A DNA stretch of 64,000 nt, taken from the NCBI GenBank assembly GCA_011799875.1, contig CM022297.1, positions 70,258,663-70,322,662 on the forward strand, written 5' to 3'. Shown in pieces: positions 22,593 through 32,827 of this stretch; the first letter of the stretch is position 1; every line of letters begins with the position of its first letter. The DNA comes from Thinopyrum elongatum (Eukaryota; Streptophyta; Magnoliopsida; Poales; Poaceae). Both the position numbers and the translations under genes were made by a program. The notes below the pieces were generated by a model. It had not been told where the DNA came from. It saw nothing but the letters and a program-made list of their open reading frames with translations, and ran no database searches.

Positions 22593-23111
22593 GTCCTGCT
22601 GTCAGAGGTTTTGACCCACTGTTCGACCCTTTTTGCATATGGGGAAATGAGTTGTCCATGAATATCAGTCAAGTCAAGAAACTCAGAAAGATTGTTAGGA
22701 TAAAGAAATTAGCGACAAAAAACAACAAGATCTTTGTCTGCACAATGAAGAAGACATCAGTTCACTATAGGATGGTACTAACTATTATACCTTGCCTTTT
22801 TTATTCCTTTGCCCCATTTCCAATATAGAGAAGATATTTATGCACATCCTTATTTTCAGGCCTTTCCAAAGCAGTTCACTGATGATTACCTCTCAAACCA
22901 CCTGTATGGTCAGGAGGCGAGGAAGGTATTTATACAACACCCATGGTTCAATATTGAAGTGTTCCTGAAGAGGACGAAGGATGGACGGTCAATCATCCAC
23001 AGGCACTGGCCTAAAGTTGCAAAGACCTTCAACATCAATGAAGGCTCAGTATTCGCCTTCCGCTTCAGCAGTTTTCCAGATGAGATTCATCTGTCTATGT
23101 ACCGTCTATGA
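22593..23111 (+). pseudogene. B3-like DNA-binding domain gene fragment, two exons
   Basis: Exon 1 (22593-22774) follows a good acceptor (TTGCACATGTAG) and encodes FDPFCIWGNELSMNIS then a lysine-rich segment ending KKTSVHYRM. Exon 2 (about 22829-23111) encodes YFQAFPKQFTDDYLSNHLYG, a middle VFIQHPWFNIEVFLKR, then VFAFRFSSFPDEIHLSMYRL and a stop. The order of short hydrophobic strands with W, then G-x-V-FAFRFS near the end, resembles the plant B3 domain. With the obvious donor and acceptor the two exons do not stay in frame (phase 0 into phase 2), so this copy is probably frameshifted or my junction is wrong. The 5' end of the gene is not identifiable. Confidence 0.45.
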
Positions 23112-23340
23112 TGCTAATTTTGAAAGGTTATAGATGTTGCATGTGAAACTTGGTGCTGGTGCAGTTGTGTAATGGGGTAGCTGAGTGCTGAAGCTATATG
23201 ATGTTGTACTTTATGTATTTCAATTATAAAATCCTGCTTCCTTAATATGAAAATGAAATATATTGTGTGCTTAATATGAAATTTCAATTAGATTAGTAAA
23301 TGGATTATTAATAATAGGACAATTAGCCTGCTAATGGCCA
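23112..23340 (+). other. Sequence after B3-like stop, AT-rich
   Basis: It looks like a 3' UTR and ends in AT-rich sequence with GAAATATATTG and AATATGAAATTTC. I see nothing else. Confidence 0.4.
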
Positions 23341-24019
23341 ATTAGCTTGCTAATTGGGTTTTCCTATTGCAAACAGTTATTGAGAAAACACCGTGCGCGA
23401 TGACCTCTGGCAACGCACACAGTTTCTAGGAATAAACCGTGTTGGATCAATGAACAATCACACATGACATCCTCTTGAAAACTATTTGCGTTAGGCCACC
23501 TTGCGGAAACGTTTACCACATAAAAACTGTGTGTGATGGACAGCCTTTGCCACACAGTTTCTTGTACGCACCATGTGTGGTGCGTTCAATAACGCAAACG
23601 ATAAAATTGTTAATATCATGTGCAATGGCAACTCTATCACAAACGATTTAATGGGAAAAATTGTGTGTGATGTACCTGCGAATGGAAACGTTTTCCTTGG
23701 AGCGACTGTGTGGGATGTATATACGAACGGAAACGTTTAGCGGGAACTGTCTGTGTGGGATGTACTTACGACCAGAAACGATTTTGCCTGTATAATTGTA
23801 TTTTTTAGCACTACTGTACGTATAACCGTATTTGATCGCTCGCCGGTCGCACACGACCTCATCTTGCCGAGCGTGTGTGCCAGGAGGGCATATCCCCGAC
23901 GGTTTATTGGTCGTGTGGGAAGGACCCCCTCTATCGCAGTCACTCACTAGGCGACGGTTCAGAACGCCGTCGCTGAAAAGGGTTAAAAACCGTTTGTATA
24001 GCACCTCACTGTACCAGTG
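23341..24019 (-). mobile_element. CACTA-like transposon terminus with subterminal repeats
   Basis: On the minus strand the sequence begins CACTGGTACAGTGAGG at 24019 and continues into CAGCGACGGCGTTCTGAACC. Between about 23390 and 23800 a degenerate unit recurs (GTGTGGGATGTA, then CGAACGGAAACG or CGACCAGAAACG, with an ACTGTGTGTGATGG variant). Short clustered subterminal repeats and a CACTR end are what plant CACTA elements carry. The partner terminus was not found, so the other boundary is open. The B3-like fragment lies just inside this end. Confidence 0.5.
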
Positions 24020-24060
24020 CGTGTAGGCTCGTCCTGGCTATGTATATAGTGGAGCGGTTT

Positions 24061-25086
24061 ATTCTTCTCTCCATATGAACCTATTTATATTGCGTATGTG
24101 CCACTGAAGAAAAAACTTTATTTATAAATGACGTGGCACCGTTCATGCGTGGTTCCCGGCCCTCCATTAAGTGAGTAACTACTACTAGACGCGTCAAATT
24201 ATCACGTGGGCTGCATCATCGTATAGAAATGAGCTCCATCGTGTCACGTGTGTGGTTGGGGAAGACGCAAAAGACGCAAAGAGTGCTACTAGTACTACGT
24301 GTGTGGGTGCGTGCCCCTCTTCTCTTCGAGCATGGTTAAGTATAGCCCACTAGTACTCTACCACGCGGTTATTATATGGGCAAAGAGTATAGGCAATAAT
24401 AATGACTAGAAAGCCATCAAATCACGAGGCCCACCTTTCTCTATGTTTGACCAAGGAAGCAGCCATCATTTCACTCCTCGTTGAATATCCATCCGCTGCT
24501 ACCTCCGCAAATAAATAAAAATCCGCTTCTACCTCCGCAGCATGGTTAATAATATAGCCATGTCAATCACGACGTAGAAATATCATTCACTGATACAATA
24601 GGGCTGGCTCTAAGGTTGGAGATTTTTTTTTACTTTGTCTCTTTCTCTTTTTGTCTTATTTACTCATTTTACATAGGAGCACGTGTAGAGGATGGCTATT
24701 CCTTTCGATGGGACTTCTTCATGGGGTTTAAGACAAGCAGCTCCGAATTATTCCCGCTGCCCACCACTCTGAATCGTGCCATCTATGATAGTACTCCCAT
24801 TGCAACAATGAGGTCCACTAGGTCTAGCACGTCCTGTAAGAAGAGACTGTCACGCAAAACATACATTCTTGTTGCCTTCTTCCTCATACAATACGTACCA
24901 CTGGTACAGTATGTACTACTAGTACTACTACTACTCGTTCTACTATAAACCTTGCGCTTGGCATCTCAAAAATATTAACCTTGCGCTTGGCTCTTCGCCT
25001 CTTCAGGAAGTCGAGCAATAATGGTACTACAGTATATGGTTCTGGCTATCTGAGACCGAATGAATTGCTGCACGTCCACCACGTGG
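24061..25086. other. Unannotated intergenic sequence
   Basis: No convincing coding frame. 24130-24330 has a diverged second copy at 25590-25800 (listed separately). CTACTAGTACT-type trinucleotide runs occur near 24895-24945. Confidence 0.4.
24130..24330 (+). repeat. Diverged direct repeat, copy 1 (partner 25590-25800)
   Basis: Shared strings include CGTCAAATTA(T/C)CACGTGGG, AGAAATGAGCTCCA, GTGTGGTTGGG(G/A)AA and CCTCTTCTCTTC in the same order and orientation. The spacing is about 1.46 kb. Confidence 0.7.
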
Positions 25087-25113
25087 GCGAGGGTCGAGGG
25101 TCGAGGGTCGAGG
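25087..25113 (+). repeat. (TCGAGGG)n heptamer run, about 4 copies
   Basis: GAGGGTC repeats in a seven-base period. It is a short microsatellite next to the degenerate MITE. Confidence 0.6.
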
Positions 25114-25129
25114 GGTAAGGGAGAGTGCG

Positions 25130-25334
25130 TACTACTACGTCCGTTTCAATATGGACTACATACGGAGCAAAATGAGTGAATCTACACTCTAAAATACGTC
25201 TATATACATCAGTGTTTGGAGTATGTACTAGTAGTTCATATTGAAATCTGCTAAAATACATATATTTCAAACAATATGATAATCTCTCTAACCAAGGTAG
25301 GGATGAGGAGTGTATATACGTCTAACGGAGGGAG
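25130..25334. mobile_element. Degenerate Stowaway-type MITE
   Basis: It contains the classic Triticeae Stowaway core GTCCGTTTCAATATGGACTA, then GCAAAATGAGTGAATCTACA, and ends in ACGGAGGGAG followed by TA. The left terminal repeat is decayed (ACTACGTCCG in place of CTCCCTCCG), and about 70 bases before the right end differ from the usual consensus. Confidence 0.75.
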
Positions 25335-25589
25335 TAGTAAAATTTTCTCCTCGTCCTGCAAGCCACCGCGTGCGTGGGCGAGGGAGCGGGCGTAGGCGTA
25401 GTAAGCAAAGCTTCTCCTCGTCCTGCGACTCTGCGAGCCAATGCGCCCGTGGGCGGGGGAGAGGGCATACTAAGTAAGCTTCTCCTTGTTCTGCGAGTTG
25501 ACGGGACACATCAAAAGTAATACAGAGCATCTCCAGTGTATAGAGCCTTGCCTCTAAGGTAGGACCCACATGGTTTGCCTCTTTTTTTA

Positions 25590-25800
25590 AATAACGCGTC
25601 AAGTTGCAATTGTTTGTTCACCCGTGGTACACGATCCTCCATCAAGTGGACAACTAGTACACGTGTCAAATTACCACGTGGGATACCTTTTCGTACAGAA
25701 ATGAGCTCCACCATGTACCCGCGCGGGTGTGGTTGGGAAAGAGATGGGAGTACGTGCACGATGCGTGCACCTCTTCTCTTCATGCACGTCCCCCACCTAC
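25590..25800 (+). repeat. Diverged direct repeat, copy 2 (partner 24130-24330)
   Basis: See the partner copy. It reads ACACGTGTCAAATTACCACG and then AGAAATGAGCTCCACCATG. Confidence 0.7.
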
Positions 25801-27150
25801 GTGGGTGTGTGTGAGAGAGATACAAACCTAGAGAGATGGTGTGTGCGTTCGTGAGTGTTTTTTGTTATGGGGGGTGATTTCGTGAATGTATTTGTGGGAA
25901 TATGTGTCGATGATATCTCAAACAAAAATTTGACACATGCAATGTGTGTGAAATAGAGGCCTATCTATATCATATATAGAGGGGACGATCCATGAGAAGA
26001 GAGGGAGGGGTCATAGATATCGATAGAGTCAAAGAGAGGATCAAGTGTGTGGGAGCGAGATCGATGAAGAGAGCCATCGAAATCGTGTGTGTGCACGTCA
26101 AGATATAGGACGACTGACCTACCGGAACGTCAGAGGGCACAGGGCAAGTTTGTGTGTAGCAGGGAGACATGACTAGAGCGCTCGATGTATTGGTGTGTGT
26201 GGGGAGAGGGGGGAGGCAGAGACCTAACTAGAGAGGTAGATCGACTCGTATATGTGTTGAGAAGGAGAGACCTAGCTATGTATTGAGGGAGATCGGTCGA
26301 CATCCATACATAAGTGAAGGGCTGGGAATAGGTTGGGACATATATATATATATACAGAGAGAGAGGGAGGGAGAGAGAGAGGTAGAGTGCCGGAGGGGTG
26401 GTGGAGTTGCTTCTCGGAGATGGTGGGAGAGGCCTACTAGACAAACTGAGGGTACAACTGCAATATTATCAAGAAGAATGGGGATGTGTTTCTGTGCGTG
26501 CGTGTGCGTGATAGATGTGTCGAGAGGCATGCATGGATGGTGAAGGGGGATCATATGTTTGGTAAGCAGACCTAACTAGATCGGTAGATCAATTGTTGTT
26601 TGTCGGAGGAAGGGAGAGACATAACTAATGAGGTAGATCGATCGGCGCGTGGGGAAAACGAGTTATAAACGACCTAGCTAGCTATATGTATAGCGGGAGA
26701 TCGGTCGGTGTACATCCATTTGTTAGAGGCAAATAAGGCCCAGAGAGACGGATAGAGAGAGAGATGGAGCTAGGAGGTGGTGCGAGAGGCCTACTAGCTA
26801 GATAGGGGGAGTAGTGTGCGATTGTGAGATCGATGAAAAGAGGGGCGAGAGTTTACATGTGTGTGGGACCGTATGAGAGACACGAGGCATGGACACGGAA
26901 AGGAGGAGATGGAAAGTGCGTGTGTATGTGGTAGGCAGACATCACTGGAGAGGTTTATCGATCGGTGTGTGTCGGACAGGAGTTGTGGAGACCGTGGGAG
27001 AACGACCTAAAAAATGAATGTGCACGATGGTTAGAATGCTGAGGGAGGGGGAGGGCGAGGAGGGCGTGTGCATGCACGAGAGAAAGTTAGTGCTAGCTAC
27101 AAAGGTTAGAGGATTGTGTGGGTGTAAGAGACTAACAAAGATCATAATTC
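25800..27150. repeat. Purine-rich degenerate repeat region
   Basis: GA- and GT-rich sequence in which a phrase of the type GACCTAACTAGAGAGGTAGA, then TCGATCGGTGTGTGT, returns at about 26221, 26570, 26625 and 26940 with variable spacing. It includes TATATATATATATA followed by GAGAGAGAGGGAGGGAGAGA near 26338-26380. Frames on either strand are artefacts of the low complexity. Confidence 0.65.
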
Positions 27151-27264
27151 GATATGAAAGTGGATTTATATATTTGAATAAGAGATCATAGTGTTATAAA
27201 TCTATGCATGCATGAATATAGCGGTGATACGCGTGGTGTGGTTTTGGACATGTTATACCATAAT

Positions 27265-27484
27265 GTGATAATGCGTGGCATTTGCAACTCACAGCTAAAT
27301 ATCGAACAATCTAAACCATACTATATATCGAACAATCTCACATTTTATTTGAATTTGTGATAATGTGTGGCGTTTGCAGCTCACAACTAAATATCGAACA
27401 ATCTAAACCATACTATATATCGAACAATCTCACATTTTATTTGAATTTGTGATAATGTGTGGCATTTGCAACTCACATCTAAAT
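27265..27484 (+). repeat. 92-bp tandem repeat, about 2.4 copies
   Basis: Units begin at 27265, 27357 and 27449 with GTGATAATG(C/T)GTGGC. Inside each unit ATATCGAACAATCT occurs twice. Copies are nearly identical, so the expansion is recent. Confidence 0.9.
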
Positions 27485-27590
27485 ACTTGTAGGCGTAGGG
27501 GGCGGGGCACCATACATTATGTGATAAACACATTATACATATGAGACATGGTTTAGATTATGAAGATCTAGCTAGAGCTTGAAATGTACT

Positions 27591-29181
27591 TGAAAGTGCA
27601 ACTAATCCCTGGGTGGTTTTGGTAATTCATAACAACATATAGCTCATTGAACTAATATCCATTCAAGTTAAATATTTCAGGTAGGTCAATGATTGGCATG
27701 GCACATGGACTAGAGATGTGGACCCCTCAAAATGCTAAGGACAAATATTGGCAAAAGCTCAAGACTCTTCATTTCTATTTTAGTGATCCAAGATCACATT
27801 GAGTCCATAGGAAAAGCCAATACTATTAAAAGGGGATGAGGTGTTGCTTAATGGTCTACTTGCTCAAAATGCTTAGTGATATGCTCCAAAGCCCTCAACC
27901 ACTTTCTCAATTCCATATATGTCCTAAACCTAAAGTCAAACTCAGCCCCACCGATTTGATCTATCCGGCACCACCGAGTTCTTTTGACATAGCCATAGCC
28001 ATAAACCCTAATCAGTTCGGTCTCACCGATAGGGATCTCGGTCTCACCGAGATGGGATTGCAAACTCTCTATTTCCCTTCGTAACATTTCGGTCTCACCG
28101 AGATGAGCGATCGGTCCCACCGAGTTCACAATGCAAACTCTCTGTTTACCTTTCGTAACGTTTTGGTATCACCGAAAGGAGCGATCGGACCCACCGAGTT
28201 TGCCTGACCAACTCTCTGTTTGCTCATTGCTGAAATCGGTCTCACTGAGTTCATGCAATCGGTCATACCGAGATGAGATTTTGCCCTAACCCTAGCGCAT
28301 CGGTCCCACCGAGTTCTTCTATACGGTCTGACTGAGTTGGGTCAAATGTGTGTAACGGTTAGATTTTGTGTGGAGGCTATATATACCCCTCCACCCCCTT
28401 CTCTATTAAAGAGAGAGCCATCAGAACGTGCCTACACTTCCACTACTCATTTTCTGAGAGAGAACCACCTACTCATGTGTTGAGACCAAGACATTCCAAT
28501 CCAACCACAAGAATCTTGATCTCTAGCCTTCCCCAAGTTGCTTTCCACTCAAATCATCTCTCCACCATAGCCAAATCTGTGAGAGAGAGTTGAGTGTTGG
28601 GGAGACTATCATTTGAAGCACAAGAGCAAGGAGTTCATCATCAACACACCATTTATTACCTTTTGGAGAGTGGTGTCTCCTAGATTGGTTAGGTGTCACT
28701 TGGGAGCCTCCGACAAGATTGTGGAGTTGAACCAAGGAGTTTGTAAGGGCAAGGAGATCGCCTACTTCGTGAAGATCTACCCGAGTGAGGCAAGTCCTTC
28801 GTGGGCGATGGCCATGGTGGGATAGACAAGGTTGCTTCTTCGTGGACCCTTCGTGGGTGGAGCCCTCCGTGGACTCGTGCAACCGTTACCCTTCGTGGGT
28901 TGAAGTCTCCATCAACGTGGACGTACGATAGCACCACCTATCGGAACCACGCCAAAAATCTTCGTGTCTACATTGTGTTTGCCTTCTCCAAACCCTTCCT
29001 TTTACCTTCATATGCAATGTTTTACTTTCCGCTGCTATACTCTTGGAATTGCATGTGTAGGTTGATTGCTTGACTTGTGCTAAGTTGCTAAAATCTGCCA
29101 AGACTTAAAATTGGGAAAAGGCTAGATTTTTATTTGGTCAAGTAGTCTAATCCCCCCTCTAGACCTATTTTCGATCCTACA
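27591..29181 (+). mobile_element. Solo LTR, family with CGGTCTCACCGAG motifs, copy 1
   Basis: It starts TGAAAGTGCAACTAATCC and ends TCGATCCTACA. The flanks are identical five-base duplications GTACT (27586-27590 and 29182-29186). It is 1,591 bp with no internal domain. It is closely related to 41615-43198. It carries many short imperfect palindromes of the form CGGTCNCACCGAG between 27940 and 28340, and a repeated CCTTCGTGG(G) motif at 28795-28910. TATATATACCCC at about 28378 may be the promoter. Small frames inside are not genes. Confidence 0.93.
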
Positions 29182-29186
29182 GTACT

Positions 29187-29677
29187 GTGGTTTGAAATTA
29201 ACATAAAGTGGATTCAAAAAATCAAGTTCGAGTTCATATAGTACACATAGTTCATATCTAACTCGACAGTAATCATGTGGTGTGCTGTGAAGATAATATA
29301 CAAACGATGGTTTAACTTGACAATAATGATGATTGTAGATCTTATTAAAATAGAGAAACGAATTCAAATGGTTTAACTTGACAACAATCATAATTGTAGA
29401 TCTTATTCAAATAGAGAAACGAATTCAAATTTAGTTCATATTGAAGCGGTAGTATATATGTTTGGAATGCACTAAAACGTTCATTTGAGTAGCAGGTTGC
29501 ATGCATTATACACGTAGCGAAATATTTTAATTGAACATAACACGGATTCAAAGTTTTGAATGGCATTTGTAGTGCGAGTTGATTTGGTACAGTACACGGG
29601 ACTAGACTCTCTTGTGTGGTGCGAATTGATTTCTTTTTGTTTTTTCGTCGAGGGAAGTGCGAATTGATTTGATATAT
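29187..29677. repeat. AT-rich spacer with 61-bp tandem duplication
   Basis: TGGTTTAACTTGACAA starts at 29308 and again at 29369, each followed by ATTGTAGATCTTATT and AGAGAAACGAATTCAAAT. The rest of the spacer holds nothing I can identify. Confidence 0.7.
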
Positions 29678-29908
29678 GGTGTGTTTGGATTGTGGCCAGA
29701 GTGCACCTTACCAAAATTTTGGTCATGACCCAAAGATTGGTCTTTGTTTGGATGGCTGCCAATTTTTTGGCATGCCAATGAACTCTAGCCAACTCTAGTT
29801 CATTTTTCTTGCCAATGTTGGCTAAATCATGGGCAACCAAAACCTCAACCAAAATTTTGGCTAGCCAATGCTTTGGTGGGGCAACCTTGGGCAGAAACCA
29901 AACACACC
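29678..29908. mobile_element. MITE with GGTGTGTTTGG terminal inverted repeats
   Basis: The left end is GGTGTGTTTGGATTGTGGCC and the right end reads CCAAACACACC (29898-29908), an inverted repeat with a few mismatches inside. The body has paired CCAAAATTTTGG and GCCAATG strings consistent with a foldback. I see no clean target-site duplication; the form suggests a Tourist- or hAT-type MITE. Confidence 0.65.
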
Positions 29909-30970
29909 CATAGTATACACGTTTGGCTTGTCCGGAAATTTCAACCCGCGCCTTGTTATCCCAAAATTTTAAGATATCTCTTTGTCTCGTTGTGCTCCAA
30001 AAATTCCCTCCATCTCAACCCACGCCTTGCTATCCCAAAATTACAACACGCGCGAAAACTCCCACCTCCTGCCAAATCCTAACACGTGAAATTCCCGTGA
30101 TACCCCTGAACCGAAAGAACCACCTAGTTCAAATCGGTGGGGCTACTTTTGTAACTTACCCCGCATTTCGGACAAGCGCGTCCCTAAGCCATGGTTCCCC
30201 CCTCCCATCCCCTCCGCCCCCCATTCGTACACCGAGGCTGCAAAAACCCGTGAAGCCCCACACCCTCCTTCATCCGCCCACCCAGCCGGAGCCTCTCCCC
30301 CGACGACGTCGTGCACAGCAACACCTCGACGTCCCTCATCCACCGCACCGGATGAGGATCCGTCGTCGATCTCGTCGTCCCGCCTGTTCAGCCACCCCGT
30401 CCTCCACCTCCAAGGAGCTGCCCCAACATTCCCCTCGTCTTTCGCGCCACCTCCATTCCCACACCACCGTCTTCACCTGCACCACCGGAAGAGCAGCATC
30501 ATCACCAATTCCTCGGCTGAAGCTAAGGCCTAATCGGTGCCACCAAAGAGGTTCTACACTAATCGCTGCATTTTCTTCTTGATTTGATCTCACGGTGCTG
30601 CCGGTGCTCGGTCCTGAGCCGACATGGCGCAGCTCCATCTACGGCGGCGTCGCCGGCATTCCTCCATGGTGTTGCTCCCTCGGCGGCGACGTCCACATCA
30701 GTAGGAGCTGCTGCTGCATTGGCTCTAGTTCGCACTGCTGCTCTGCTCTTGCTCTCGGTCCCCTGCCTGGACTGCCCTTGCTCTTGCTCGCGCTGCTGCG
30801 CTCACTCTTGCTCTTGCTTGTGCTGCTGCTGCACAAGCAGCAGATCCTGCTCTCGCTCGAGCCCCTGCAGCTGCTACCCGAGATGCTGCTACACGACCAG
30901 CTGCCCCGGCTCTCACACGCGCTGCTGCTCCGGGCACTGCTGCTGCTGCTACTGCTTTTCTGCTACTAGT
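29909..30970. other. GC-rich, exon-like sequence without recognised product
   Basis: Frames of up to 219 codons (29923-30582) and 154 codons (30584-31048) are Pro/Arg/Ser- or Leu/Cys-rich. The second is driven by CTG-type trinucleotide runs (30690-30965). ACCAAAGAG-GTTCTACAC at about 30541 resembles GCCAAAGAG-GTTGTACAC at 31397, a possible repeated exon-donor pair. I assign no function; it is probably internal sequence of the CACTA-like element ending at 37407. Confidence 0.35.
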
Positions 30971-31072
30971 GCATTCAGTTTTGAAAGTAAAATTCAGTTT
31001 CGACAGCAAAATTCAGTTTCGACAGTAAAATTCAGTTTCGACATTTAAATTCAGTTTCGACAGTTAAGTTCA
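30971..31072 (+). repeat. 20-bp tandem repeat, five copies
   Basis: The unit AAATTCAGTTTCGACAGTAA recurs with small changes (AGTAA, AGCAA, ATTTA, AGTTA). Confidence 0.9.
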
Positions 31073-31092
31073 GAGATGAGCGTCTGATGGAT

Positions 31093-31155
31093 TTTACATC
31101 TAGCACTTTGTGGTTATGTATTTTACATCTAGCACTTTGTGGTTATGTATTTTAC
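31093..31155 (+). repeat. 30-bp tandem repeat, two copies
   Basis: ATTTTACATCTAGCACTTTG followed by TGGTTATGT is repeated exactly, with a partial third copy. Confidence 0.85.
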
Positions 31156-31222
31156 ATCATCTATTGGAGATGCTATTAGAATTCCACTCAGGTTAACGTT
31201 GCCTCTCTTGTCCTGCTTCAGC

Positions 31223-31410
31223 CTCGCCGTCGTACAACTCACCGGAGCTGCTCCAACGACGAAACCCTCCATCACAGCGGAGCAGTACCCTCAGCTCCAT
31301 CTCCAGACGCCTAAGATCTTCTTCCCCTCCTCCGACAGCCACATCAGCCGGAGCATCCTCACCGACCAACCCAATCATGCTGAGATCGACATGGCTTCGC
31401 CAAAGAGGTT
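31223..31410 (+). pseudogene. Exon-like block, duplicated at 32221-32400
   Basis: The two blocks share GAGCTGCTCCAA, CCCTCCA, AGATCTTCTTCCCC and GATAGCCAC/GACAGCCAC in order. Both end near a CAAGAG/CAAAGAG junction. This suggests a duplicated first exon of an unknown gene. No intact frame joins them to the exons further right. Confidence 0.4.
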
Positions 31411-31722
31411 GTACACTTGTTGCATAGCTTTTTCACTCTACATGTTATATATATTGTCCACTGAGCACACGTAGTAATGTGAAATACGATTAGTTTCTCC
31501 TAATATATGACAAGCAGTGAGGTACCAGGCAACTTAGCTATCCGTGATGGACTCTCTCGAAAGCCATCATTATTTATTTCTACGCGTTTGAGCTGCGCAT
31601 GTGTAGATGGGCATGGGAGTTGAGTTAGTAGGGCAGTGGCCTGGGTCCAAAGTAGTACAAGTAGCACAAAAACATTTTTGGAGTGTAGGCTTTTGCCTGT
31701 TCAAGCCTGCCTACTAGAATTG

Positions 31723-32152
31723 CCAGTGGTTGAAAGGAAAAGTGAAGGAAAAACATAGGAATTGGAAAGTTTCCTATGGTATTACTATTAATGCATTTGG
31801 TTCAAAGGAATGGAGTAAAGGAAAACTGTAGGATTTGTTCCTTTAGTGTCTCTTTCAAAGAAAAGCCATAGGAATTTTAATATCCACTTGGCCCTCCTTT
31901 TCAAATTCCTATTCATGAAGAACAAGACTAAGTGATAGTAGCATAATAGCATTATAACTGTAGATTTTCTTGTGGTTTGACTTAATTTGACCATGCTTCT
32001 TTGCATTCATGTGACCTTTCAATTCCTGTGAACCAAACACCCAGATTGACAGAAATCCTGTGATTTTAAATTCTTTGCACATGCATTCCTATCCTATTAC
32101 TGTATATTTCCTATTCCTGCGTTGTTAGAATCCTCCAATTCAAACGAGCCCT
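31723..32152. mobile_element. Possible MITE remnant(s)
   Basis: The right end CCAATTCAAACGAGCCCTT (complement AAGGGCTCGTTTGAATTGG) and many internal CATAGGAATT/AGGAAT strings resemble foldback elements common in grass genomes. The left boundary is not certain and no target duplication was found. Confidence 0.35.
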
Positions 32153-32220
32153 TATAGAATTACTTCTCTTACAGATAGTTGTCAAAGAAAACCTTGTGTG
32201 GTTTGTCCCACTCCTGTTGC

Positions 32221-32400
32221 GCCATCGTCCACCCCAGCTCAGCTGCTCCAATGACAGAAGGGTCCACCACAGCAGGGATCCACCCTCCAGACTGTCTTTC
32301 GCCGCCTTAGATCTTCTTCCCCGCTGCCGATAGCCACGACAACTGGATTACCATCATCAACTGAGCAGATGACCTCGAGGACTACACGGGTCCGCAAGAG
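32221..32400 (+). pseudogene. Exon-like block, second copy of 31223-31410
   Basis: Diverged copy; see 31223-31410. Confidence 0.4.
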
Positions 32401-32827
32401 AGGTCGCACTCTTTCGTGTCTGCTTACGTTATGCATCGCTTAATATTACATGCTACTTTATTGTCCTGTTCACCGATTAGACTCTGAGTCAGCTCCAAAC
32501 TAATGCTCAAACTTGAGTTTTTAAATGGTTCTGGGGTACATATCGGGGCCGCAATCAATAGTATCTGTCTACTATCTGGTTAATCCCTGGTGTCTACTAT
32601 GAGTTTCATGTTGGGTGGGAAACAAACAGTAAAGAAGCCATTATCTGTATTTTTTAACTGAAGCCATTATCTGCCTGCTATCATTGGTTTTGGGTCTATC
32701 CACAGGTTGCTACAATCACTCTGGATTTCTGCATGCACTCCTTACATAATCTCACTATGTTTTATTCCTATGCATGTCAGTTATTGTACACAACGGAACT
32801 GAACATGTAGAGCAAAAGAGATGAGCC

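Noticed and set aside
23648..24004. 118-codon minus-strand ORF near the CACTA-like end
   Set aside because: It covers subterminal repeats; the translation repeats IPH-R phrases and has no domain.
27940..28340. Regular short repeats considered as a CRISPR-like array
   Set aside because: Repeats are short, imperfect, irregularly spaced, lie inside a plant solo LTR and recur in a second copy of the family.
28523..28937. Minus-strand ORFs in the solo LTR (also at 42533-42947)
   Set aside because: They reflect the repeated CCTTCGTGGG motif and are LTR sequence present in both copies.
30584..31048. Leu/Cys-rich 154-codon ORF that could look like a small secreted protein
   Set aside because: Driven by CTG-type trinucleotide runs and it runs into a 20-bp tandem repeat; no signal peptide context or cysteine spacing repeated elsewhere.
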